Assembly (NCBI GenBank): GCA_946478765.1
Contig: CAMLDH010000286.1
Span: 1-5,279 of the forward strand
DNA: 5,279 nt
Source of the DNA: an uncultured Oxalobacteraceae bacterium
Lineage (GTDB): Bacteria; Pseudomonadota; Gammaproteobacteria; Burkholderiales; Burkholderiaceae
Reading direction: 5' to 3'
Part shown: in pieces, positions 1-5,183 of the stretch
Position numbering within the stretch: the first letter of the stretch is position 1
Layout: every line of letters starts with the position of its first letter
The notes under the pieces: generated by a model
Database searches by the model: none
The model's input: the letters and a program-made list of their open reading frames with translations, nothing else
What the model was told of the DNA's origin: nothing
Program-made: the position numbers and the translations under genes

Positions 1-182
1 ATGCCGTCCGGCAGCCGCATATCGGTCAATACCAGCGCGTATTCGGTCTTTGCCAGACAGGCGCGCGCGGCAGCCAGGCAATCGGCGCCATCGACATCGA
101 GTCCCATTCTGACGAGCGAAATCTCAATCAGCTCGCGCAGATCGGCTTCATCGTCAACGATCAGGATACGGGGTGAGGTCAT
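1..182 (-). CDS. pilR: Type IV pilus response regulator PilR, N-terminal part only (cut by window edge)
   Basis: PilR is the cytoplasmic NtrC-type partner of PilS; once phosphorylated it activates sigma-54-dependent transcription of the pilin gene. Only the first 60 codons lie here, reading leftwards from ATG at 182-180. The translation starts MTSPRILIVDDEADLRELIE, a typical receiver opening with the acidic pair D10-D11, and reaches TDMRLPDG, where D54 is the expected phosphoacceptor. The AAA+ and helix-turn-helix domains that would confirm an NtrC-family protein lie outside the window, so the name rests on the receiver sequence and on pilS 28 nt upstream. No clear Shine-Dalgarno precedes the ATG, but the conserved RILIVDDE strand starts at the usual distance from it. 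Receiver identity is certain; the assignment to PilR rather than another regulator is an inference from context. Confidence 0.92.
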   Translation of the reverse strand, partial: MTSPRILIVDDEADLRELIEISLVRMGLDVDGADCLAAARACLAKTEYALVLTDMRLPDG

Positions 183-210
183 GAAAGAAGTGTTCTATCG
201 TCGCACATCA

Positions 211-1920
211 TTAGTCGGGGCCAGCCATCGCAAGGGTGATCACGAAGCTACCGCCGGGGTCGCCCTTCCGATCTTCCGCAAGGTCGGGCCGGTATTCATA
301 ATCGATCATCGCGCCGTTATTCAAACACAATTCGCGCGCCAGGTAGAGTCCCAATCCGGTTCCCTTGCTCGACGTGGTGTAAAACGGTTCGAACAAGTGT
401 GAGCGGACTTCGGGCGTAATCGGCTGACCGTCGTCCTGCACATGCAATTCGAGCCGATAGGCGGCGTCGGACAGCGCGTAAATACGGATGCTGCCGTCAC
501 GTCCGCTGGCATAGCGCATCGCATTCGACAGCAAATTCACCACCACTTCGCGCAAATGCAGCGGATCGAACCATACCCGGTGCCGGCCCATCTCGCCCAC
601 ATGAATCGCACCGGCGGACAAGCTGTGCGTTTCCCGGAATTCTCCCAGAATTTCGGCTAAAAATGGGCCTAATTCAAGAGGATCGCCATGCGTTTGCGCC
701 TTGCGTGACAATTTCAGGATATCTTCAATCATCTGGTTCAAACGCGCCACGTTGTCGCTCACGATCTTCAACAACCGGGTCTGCGTCGCATCCGTCGTCC
801 CTTCATGCAGCAGCGACGACGCATACGAAATGGCGGACAGCGGGTTGCGCACCTCATGCGCGATACTGGCGGTCAGACGACCCATCGATGCCAGCTTCAG
901 TTGCTGCGCCTGGTTTTCTATTTCGGTCACATCCTGCAAAAAAATGACCGAGCGCTCTTCCGCCAATCCCGACGTCCGCACCGTCGCAAACCGCAACTTC
1001 AGATGCGCGTTCAACTCGCGGCGGGTACGCCAGATCGTGTTTTTCCATGCCGGGGAAATCTCGTCGCCCGGCTTGACGACGACAAACGCAGTAGCGTCCA
1101 CCGTTTCCGAAGCGTTGCCGGCAGGCCGCGCCGACCATGTGGAAAAAGCCTTCGCAATCGGCGCCAGATAAGCAATTTTTGTCAATCGATGGTACGGCTC
1201 CCTATAACGGACAGACAGTCCCAGCATGCGCTCCGCAGCCGGGTTGGCCGTCAATATTTCGCCATTTTTCCCGATCACCAGAATGCCGTCGCCCATGTCG
1301 GCGATGACGAGCCGATTGATGGACTCCTGTACCTGCAGGTCAATACCACGCTGCGTCGCCAATTCTTCCTGCCTGACCAGCTTGGCGGCCAAGCGGTTGA
1401 TGACATATGCCGCAGCAAGAAAGGCCGCGCCATACAGCCCGGCTTGCGTGAATGTCAGTTCCGCCGCTTGCGTGATCGCCTGATAGGCGCTCTCCGCGAG
1501 CAAAAACAGCGTGGCGACGGAAGCGAAGAAGAGCGACAGCACCATCGGCGCCAGGATTGCGCCACCGGCGAGCGGAAACAAATACAGAATCGCCAAGCCG
1601 CTTTTTACGCCGTCGGCCATCCCATACAGCACCGAAATGACAACGATATCGACCGCGATTTGCGCCCATAGCTGCATCATGAAATGCCGGCGGTAACGCG
1701 CCGCCAGCACTGCAAAACCGACCGCGAGGCAAAGATAAGCGATGGAGATTTGCCAATAGCGCAGGTGATCTACTGCAACTGCGCCTTTTCGGAAGTTGAA
1801 ACCCAGATATATCAGCAGCACGACGGCAATCACGGAGCGCGAAATGCCAAACGTCAAGAGCGTTCGCCAAAACGCTTCGCGCGCTTTGCCGGCGTGACGA
1901 CGGTGCGCAGTACGCGTCAT
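211..1920 (-). CDS. pilS: Type IV pilus two-component sensor histidine kinase PilS
   Basis: PilS is an inner-membrane histidine kinase that phosphorylates PilR; in Pseudomonas it senses pilin levels in the membrane. This 569-residue protein has a hydrophobic N-terminal region with about six membrane segments (roughly 22-40, 58-74, 84-100, 107-122, 124-142, 160-178). A PAS-like domain follows from about 200 (ADMGDGILVIGKNGEILTAN) to about 335. The HisKA dimerisation helix carries ASIAHEVRNPLSAI with phospho-accepting H355. The ATPase domain shows an N box (VVVNLLSNAMRYA, about 459-471), a DDGQP motif at 496-500 and GTGLGLYLAREL at 520-531. All catalytic motifs look intact. The ATG at 1920 lies 3 nt after the stop of the preceding small gene and has no evident Shine-Dalgarno, so translational coupling is likely. 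pilR follows after 28 nt. The match to pilS is based on the domain layout together with this neighbour; other PAS kinases would be the alternative. Confidence 0.95.
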   Translation of the reverse strand: MTRTAHRRHAGKAREAFWRTLLTFGISRSVIAVVLLIYLGFNFRKGAVAVDHLRYWQISIAYLCLAVGFAVLAARYRRHFMMQLWAQIAVDIVVISVLYGMADGVKSGLAILYLFPLAGGAILAPMVLSLFFASVATLFLLAESAYQAITQAAELTFTQAGLYGAAFLAAAYVINRLAAKLVRQEELATQRGIDLQVQESINRLVIADMGDGILVIGKNGEILTANPAAERMLGLSVRYREPYHRLTKIAYLAPIAKAFSTWSARPAGNASETVDATAFVVVKPGDEISPAWKNTIWRTRRELNAHLKLRFATVRTSGLAEERSVIFLQDVTEIENQAQQLKLASMGRLTASIAHEVRNPLSAISYASSLLHEGTTDATQTRLLKIVSDNVARLNQMIEDILKLSRKAQTHGDPLELGPFLAEILGEFRETHSLSAGAIHVGEMGRHRVWFDPLHLREVVVNLLSNAMRYASGRDGSIRIYALSDAAYRLELHVQDDGQPITPEVRSHLFEPFYTTSSKGTGLGLYLARELCLNNGAMIDYEYRPDLAEDRKGDPGGSFVITLAMAGPD

Positions 1921-1923
1921 GTG

Positions 1924-2163
1924 CTAAGCGGGAGTGTGCCTGCTGCGATGCTCTTCACAGCAGAACGCATCGCCCGAAGCGTTGAGAAGCGCTTCGGAAG
2001 CAGGAAGAAATACGCCGCATTGCACGCAACGGACCATCGGTTCGGCAGCGCGCTTGCCATCGGCGCTGTCATGCCGGGTAGCGTCGGTTGTTACATGCGG
2101 CTTCTTGCTGCGCAATAACCAGATCACCGCGAAGCCGATTGCCAGCCACAACAGAAACTTCAT
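1924..2163 (-). CDS. PP0621-like small membrane-anchored cysteine protein, function unknown
   Basis: This 79-residue protein has an N-terminal hydrophobic helix (residues 2-17, FLLWLAIGFAVIWLLR) followed by a basic RSKK stretch, which suggests a single membrane anchor with the rest in the cytoplasm. After a polar linker (about 22-42) comes a compact C-terminal motif: C46-x-x-C49, then GVFLPASEAL, then a paired C68-C69 followed by EEH. This resembles a small zinc-ribbon knuckle. Proteins of this shape next to pilS are known in proteobacteria as the PP0621 family and have no established function. A longer reading frame reaches upstream to 2352, but the ATG at 2163 is preferred: it has a GAGGA Shine-Dalgarno 5 nt upstream, it gives the anchored form, and it overlaps the ypjD-like stop codon as ATGA. 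Metal binding is inferred from cysteine spacing only. Confidence 0.85.
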   Translation of the reverse strand: MKFLLWLAIGFAVIWLLRSKKPHVTTDATRHDSADGKRAAEPMVRCVQCGVFLPASEALLNASGDAFCCEEHRSRHTPA

Positions 2164-2966
2164 GCCAGTCCTCGGTGCAACACCACTTCGAGCACGAAGC
2201 GGCTGCCGACATAGGCCAGCAACAAGGTCGCAAAACCGGACAAGGTAAAGCTCAGGGCGGTCTTGCCGCGCCAGCCGCGCCATTTGCGTCCGGCCAGCAG
2301 CACGCCGAACAGCACCCACGACAGCATCGTAAACACCAGCTTGTGATCCCACTTGAATGCCTTGCCGAATAATTGCTCGGAAAATACGACCCCCGACAAG
2401 ACGGTCAAGGTCAACAGCGCAAATCCGAATGCGATCAGCCGGAACAACAGTTTTTCCATGGTCAGCAATGCCGGCAAGCGGTCGATGGCAGCGCTAAACC
2501 ATCCGCTTTTTGCACTGCCGTGGGTATGCAATTTCGATTCCTGCAGGGCCATCAGCACCGCATGAAAAGCGGCAATGGTGAGTGTGCTGTAAGCCAGCAT
2601 CGCAATCGCGATGTGCCACGCGAACAAGGCGGATTTACCATCCAGCGGCACCACGCTGCCGGGAAATATTGCAGGCAGAATCACGGCGACGGCGGCGCAG
2701 GGCAGCATCAACGCCCGCAAGCCATCGAGCGCAAAGTTGCGGTTTTCAAGCCAATACACACCCACCGAAATCCAGAGCGCCGCCGACAGCATGATCGCAA
2801 ATCCCAGCCGTAGCGAACCGGGAGCAAGCACATCGGCCCACAATGCGCCGCCATGCAGCAGCCACGCGAGCGCGGTTCCGGCTGAAATGGGGAGGCGCAG
2901 ACGCGCCGGCAAGAAGGCGCAGCCTGCATAAAGCAGCGCTGCCAAAACGAAAAAATATATTTCCAT
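2160..2966 (-). CDS. ypjD: Cytochrome c assembly / HemX-type inner-membrane protein (YpjD-like)
   Basis: A 268-residue integral membrane protein with about eight predicted membrane helices (roughly 3-19, 28-45, 53-71, 84-101, 115-141, 172-195, 208-226, 238-256). It resembles the CcsA/HemX branch of cytochrome c assembly proteins. Family-like features are a histidine in each of several helices or their edges (H38, H118 in FAWHI, H135, H208 in KWDHK) and the late segment FKWDHKLVFTMLSW followed by GWRGK. I do not see the tryptophan-rich WWD heme-handling motif of true CcsA/CcmC/CcmF, so a direct role in cytochrome c maturation is unproven. E. coli ypjD also sits next to ffh, and that neighbourhood is matched here with ffh divergent across 483 bp. 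The gene appears to be first in the operon leading to pilS-pilR and overlaps the next gene by 4 bp. The ATG at 2966 has only a weak ribosome binding site. Confidence is high for the family and moderate for the symbol. Confidence 0.88.
   Translation of the reverse strand: MEIYFFVLAALLYAGCAFLPARLRLPISAGTALAWLLHGGALWADVLAPGSLRLGFAIMLSAALWISVGVYWLENRNFALDGLRALMLPCAAVAVILPAIFPGSVVPLDGKSALFAWHIAIAMLAYSTLTIAAFHAVLMALQESKLHTHGSAKSGWFSAAIDRLPALLTMEKLLFRLIAFGFALLTLTVLSGVVFSEQLFGKAFKWDHKLVFTMLSWVLFGVLLAGRKWRGWRGKTALSFTLSGFATLLLAYVGSRFVLEVVLHRGLA
2169..2173 (-). promoter_or_regulatory. Ribosome binding site of the small cysteine protein gene
   Basis: On the minus strand GAGGA lies 5 nt before the ATG at 2163-2161, inside the 3' end of the ypjD-like gene. 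Together with the ATGA stop/start overlap (2163-2160) it decides the start of the 79-residue product over the longer upstream reading frame and suggests coupled translation. Confidence 0.65.
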
Positions 2967-3033
2967 CGCTTAAGTTTACACCATGTAGTGTTGACCGCCG
3001 CAGCGTTGAGATTGATATTAGTCTCATCCTTCC

Positions 3034-3162
3034 GTACATCGTCTCGCGCACATACTTTTCCGCCAATCCCTTGTTCTCGATAAAGCCCTTGGTGGATTCG
3101 ACAAAACAGCGCATGAATTTCTCTGCCACCGGACGGCGCTCCTTGTAGAATTTTTCGGTCAT
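3034..3162 (-). pseudogene. Remnant of an ABC-transporter substrate-binding protein (C-terminal fragment)
   Basis: Read leftwards from 3162, one frame gives MTEKFYKERRPVAEKFMRCF and continues VESTKGFIENKGLAEKYVRETMYG. This matches the style of the C-terminal lobe of NMT1/SsuA-type periplasmic substrate-binding proteins, where a helix opening with 'xxRPxVAEKFxRAxxE' is followed by 'FxxNxxxAxxY'. Upstream the frame is closed at once by an in-frame TAG at 3168-3166, so the signal peptide and first lobe are absent. Downstream the resemblance stops near 3034 and the frame runs on, without resemblance, into the ypjD-like gene in a different register. Only about 43 codons of an expected 310-340 survive, so this is read as a decayed leftover and not a working gene. 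The family assignment is by eye from a short segment, and a chance resemblance cannot be excluded. Confidence 0.45.
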
Positions 3163-3290
3163 GACCTACGTGTTATTGACTGACTCTGCGGCTGCGTTAC
3201 GTTTCTTCCTTACGGAAATCCGGAATCGCCGAAACGAGCAAGGCGGACTTCCGCCACGCCACGCAAACCGGAAACCTGCCCCGCATCGGG

Positions 3291-3296
3291 TAAAAT
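3291..3296 (+). promoter_or_regulatory. Possible -10 box of the ffh promoter
   Basis: TAAAAT matches the sigma-70 -10 consensus at five of six positions and sits in the divergent gap upstream of ffh. Transcription would start near 3303, just before the stem-loop at 3311, giving a leader of about 147 nt. The -35 position (about 3268-3273, CCGGAA) does not match consensus, so the call is tentative. Confidence 0.3.
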
Positions 3297-3310
3297 GAAA
3301 GCCTGTTTTC

Positions 3311-3358
3311 GGTGGATGCGGCGCGATAGGCGCCAGCTTTCACCCGCATTGATTTTTT
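3311..3358 (+). promoter_or_regulatory. Stem-loop followed by a T-run in the ffh leader, possible attenuator
   Basis: GGTG (3311-3314) pairs with CACC (3341-3344). Inside it, GC (3318-3319) pairs with GC (3336-3337), and GGCGC (3320-3324) pairs with GCGCC (3330-3334) around a GATAG loop; A3335 is bulged. Six T residues follow at 3353-3358, 8 nt past the stem. This has the outline of an intrinsic terminator inside the leader, but the gap before the T-run is longer than usual. It could instead be a stabilising leader hairpin. Confidence 0.3.
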
Positions 3359-3449
3359 ATCCCATTAATGTTGCGTATAGACCAGCATGTCGCCCAGGCG
3401 GCATCTGGCGCGGCACCGCACCATTCACAACCTTGAAACGCCACCACCC

Positions 3450-4817
3450 ATGCTCGACAATCTGACCCAACGCCTTGCCAAAGTCGTCAAAACCATGCGC
3501 GGCGAAGCGCGCCTGACCGAATCCAACACTGCCGACATGTTGCGGGAAGTGCGCCTGGCCTTGCTCGAGGCCGACGTTGCGCTGCCCGCCGTGCGCGAAT
3601 TCATTGCCCGTGTGAAGGAAAAAGCGCTGGGCGAAGATGTCATCGGTTCGCTCACGCCCGGCCAGGCGCTGGTGGGGGTCGTACAACAGGCGCTGGCCTC
3701 GCTCATGGGTGCGGACTTGGGGCCGGACGCGTCGCAGTTGAGTTTTGCGACCCAGCCGCCGGCGATCATCCTGATGGCCGGCCTGCAGGGCGCCGGTAAA
3801 ACCACTACCGTCGGCAAGCTCGCCAAATACCTGCGCGAAGAGAAAAAGAAGAAAGTGCTGACGGTATCGGCCGACGTCTACCGTCCGGCTGCGATCGGTC
3901 AGTTGCAAACCGTCACCAGTCAAGTCGGCGCCGATTTCTTCCCGTCGCAGCCGACCGACAAACCGGTCGATATCGCGCTGGCCGCACTGGATTACGCAAA
4001 AAGGCATTATCACGATGTGCTGATCATCGACACTGCAGGCCGCCTCGGCATCGACGAAGCGATGATGCAGGAAATTGCCGCGTTGCATGCGGCTGTCAAA
4101 CCGATCGAGACACTGTTCGTGGTCGACGCGATGCTGGGCCAGGATGCGATCAACACCGCCAAGGCATTCAACGATGCGTTGCCGCTGACCGGCATCGTGC
4201 TGACCAAGCTCGATGGCGACGCGCGCGGCGGTGCAGCACTTTCCGTGCGCCATATCACCGGCAAGCCAATCAAATTTGCCGGCGTGGCCGAGAAACTGGA
4301 CGGCCTGGAAGCATTCGATGCGCAACGGATGGCAAACCGCATTCTCGGCATGGGCGACATTCTGGCGCTGGTCGAAGAAGCCCGCAAAGGCGTCGATGTC
4401 GCTGCTGCGCAAGACCTTGCGCAAAAGATCAAGGTCGGCGGCAAGTTCGACCTGAACGACTTCAAGTCCCAGCTGTCGCAGATGAAAAAAATGGGCGGCC
4501 TGTCCAACCTGATGGATAAACTGCCGGCCCAGTTGCAGCAAGCGGCCAATGGCGCCAACATGGACCAGGCTGAAAAACAGGTGCGGCGCATGGAAGGCAT
4601 CATCAACTCGATGACTCCGCAGGAACGCGCCAAACCGGAGCTGATCAAGGCGTCGCGCAAGCGCCGCATCGCCACCGGCGCCGGGGTGCAGGTGCAAGAG
4701 GTCAATCGCATGCTGGCGCAATTCGAGCAGATGCAATCGATGATGAAAAAACTCAAGGGCGGCGGCATGATGAAAATGATGCGCAGCATGAAGGGCATGC
4801 TGCCTGGCATGCGCTAG
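3450..4817 (+). CDS. ffh: Signal recognition particle GTPase Ffh (SRP54 homologue)
   Basis: Ffh binds 4.5S RNA and signal sequences of nascent inner-membrane proteins, then docks with FtsY at the membrane in a GTP-dependent cycle. The 455-residue protein is close to the 453 of E. coli. The N domain (1 to about 90) includes the ALLEADV motif. The G domain follows with the P-loop GLQGAGKTT at 111-119, DTAGR at 194-198 and TKLDGDARGGAALS at 252-265. The methionine-rich M domain starts near 300 and contains the RNA-binding SRKRRIATGAG at 402-412, ending in a Met/Lys/Gly-rich tail (MMKKLKGGGMMKMM...GMLPGMR). All key motifs are intact. The ATG at 3450 (MLDNLTQRLAKV) is chosen because the family begins there; the frame extends in-frame to 3387 with an unrelated sequence. 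The ribosome binding site is weak (no GGAGG). The gene appears monocistronic, divergent from the ypjD-like gene and followed by a hairpin. Confidence 0.99.
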   Translation: MLDNLTQRLAKVVKTMRGEARLTESNTADMLREVRLALLEADVALPAVREFIARVKEKALGEDVIGSLTPGQALVGVVQQALASLMGADLGPDASQLSFATQPPAIILMAGLQGAGKTTTVGKLAKYLREEKKKKVLTVSADVYRPAAIGQLQTVTSQVGADFFPSQPTDKPVDIALAALDYAKRHYHDVLIIDTAGRLGIDEAMMQEIAALHAAVKPIETLFVVDAMLGQDAINTAKAFNDALPLTGIVLTKLDGDARGGAALSVRHITGKPIKFAGVAEKLDGLEAFDAQRMANRILGMGDILALVEEARKGVDVAAAQDLAQKIKVGGKFDLNDFKSQLSQMKKMGGLSNLMDKLPAQLQQAANGANMDQAEKQVRRMEGIINSMTPQERAKPELIKASRKRRIATGAGVQVQEVNRMLAQFEQMQSMMKKLKGGGMMKMMRSMKGMLPGMR

Positions 4818-4831
4818 CACGCATATGCCAT

Positions 4832-4863
4832 CGGCCCGCGTCTGAATATCCTCCCGCGGGCCG
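4832..4863 (+). terminator. GC-rich hairpin after ffh, probable transcription terminator
   Basis: CGGCCCGCG (4832-4840) is perfectly complementary to CGCGGGCCG (4855-4863), a 9-bp all-GC stem with a 14-nt loop beginning 15 nt after the ffh stop codon. No T-run follows on either strand, so it is not a textbook intrinsic terminator. It may act as a 3' stabilising stem or work with Rho. Confidence 0.5.
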
Positions 4864-5016
4864 CATCCTCGGCAATCCTCCGCTCTGTGAAGAGTAAAGT
4901 GCAGCAAAGCTTTCCGCCGACTCGCCGTACTCGGCAATGCACCGAACATGCGCGCATGATGCGTCCAGATGTCGTGCCTCACAGTCGAAATGCACCGGCA
5001 GCGCCTGCGTCTTTCT

Positions 5017-5113
5017 CCTATGGCGCTGCATTGACTCCTCCCCTATGAAGAGCCAATGTCTCTCCCTATGTAAAATCACGTCAAAACGTGCAAAAAACAC
5101 TTGCATCCCTATG
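5017..5113 (+). repeat. Four copies of CCTATG upstream of the histone-like gene
   Basis: CCTATG occurs at 5017-5022, 5042-5047, 5065-5070 and 5108-5113, each preceded by a pyrimidine-rich run (roughly TCYCCTATG or TCCCTATG). Start-to-start spacings are 25, 23 and 43 bp. All copies have the same orientation and lie within 170 bp of the start codon. Their role is unknown; binding sites for a regulator are one possibility. Confidence 0.45.
5071..5090 (+). promoter_or_regulatory. TAAAAT element and adjoining dyad, possible promoter/operator
   Basis: TAAAAT (5071-5076) matches the -10 consensus at five of six positions and would place a transcript start near 5083. It abuts the inverted repeat CACGT-CAAA-ACGTG (5077-5090), so a protein bound there would cover the start site. 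There is no recognisable -35 at the correct distance. The assignment is speculative. Confidence 0.25.
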
Positions 5114-5118
5114 AAAAC

Positions 5119-5139
5119 CGCACCACTATTAGCGGTGCG
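5119..5139 (+). promoter_or_regulatory. Small stem-loop in the leader of the histone-like gene
   Basis: CGCACC (5119-5124) is complementary to GGTGCG (5134-5139) around a 9-nt loop. An alternative pairing ACCGC (5117-5121) with GCGGT (5132-5136) uses nearly the same bases. It lies about 45 nt before the start codon and could be either a leader hairpin or a protein site. Confidence 0.25.
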
Positions 5140-5169
5140 TGATATGGCGCAATTTCTTACACACTTGTG

Positions 5170-5176
5170 AAGGAGG
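5170..5176 (+). promoter_or_regulatory. Strong ribosome binding site of the histone-like gene
   Basis: AAGGAGG lies 7 nt before the ATG at 5184. It is the strongest Shine-Dalgarno sequence in the window, fits an abundantly made protein, and fixes the start of a gene that is too truncated here to be judged by length. Confidence 0.8.
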
Positions 5177-5183
5177 CTTGAAG

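Larger units (their letters stand above)
2967..3449. other. Divergent intergenic region between ypjD-like gene and ffh
   Basis: No intact gene lies in these 483 bp. From left to right the region holds a short stretch that should carry the ypjD-operon promoter, although I found no convincing -35/-10 pair there. Next come a minus-strand gene remnant (about 3034-3162), a stretch with short inverted repeats such as GGCGG/CCGCC (3242-3246 with 3251-3255), a possible -10 box for ffh at 3291-3296, a compound stem-loop with a T-run (3311-3358), and about 90 bp of ffh leader. A reading frame opening at 3387 is simply a 21-codon in-frame extension of ffh with no family resemblance. Confidence 0.7.
4864..5183. 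other. Noncoding upstream region of the histone-like gene
   Basis: About 320 bp between the ffh hairpin and the histone-like gene with no credible coding region. It contains a 9-bp direct repeat CTCGGCAAT (4868-4876 and 4930-4938), a 12-bp palindrome CATGCGCGCATG (4947-4958), a TTGACT element (5031-5036) with no matching -10 at normal spacing, a TAAAAT element (5071-5076) with no matching -35, the CCTATG motif set and two dyads described separately. The second half is pyrimidine-rich and more AT-rich than the flanking genes, as expected for a promoter and leader. Confidence 0.6.

Noticed and set aside
805..1671. A 288-codon open frame on the plus strand opposite pilS
   Set aside because: It is in the same triplet register as pilS and is explained by the same codon bias. 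The product is Arg/Gln-rich low-complexity sequence and pilS is clearly the real gene.
2164..2352. A longer version of the small cysteine protein starting at 2352
   Set aside because: The added part overlaps the ypjD-like gene, lacks resemblance to any family, and would bury the N-terminal membrane anchor. The ATG at 2163 has a good ribosome binding site.
3387..3449. A 21-codon N-terminal extension of Ffh from ATG 3387
   Set aside because: Ffh proteins begin with the MLDNLTQRL-type segment at 3450, and the extension is Arg/His/Pro-rich with no family match.
3297..3449. A 4.5S SRP RNA gene beside ffh
   Set aside because: The leader has a stem-loop, but I do not see the conserved GGAAG-type tetraloop region and the asymmetric internal loop of 4.5S RNA.
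4947..4958. 12-bp perfect palindrome CATGCGCGCATG
   Set aside because: About one 12-bp palindrome is expected by chance in a window this size, and the flanks do not extend the symmetry.
3357..4982. A 541-codon open frame on the minus strand opposite ffh
   Set aside because: Its triplets coincide with the ffh codons, so it stays open simply because ffh avoids TTA, CTA and TCA codons, as expected in a GC-rich genome. The translation is His/Arg/Gln-rich with no recognisable domain, while ffh is unmistakable.
5045..5170. A 41-codon upstream frame whose stop overlaps the histone-like ribosome binding site
   Set aside because: None of its possible ATG codons (5045, 5111) has a ribosome binding site; they are preceded by pyrimidine runs, and the peptide has no recognisable features. 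A leader peptide is possible but unsupported.
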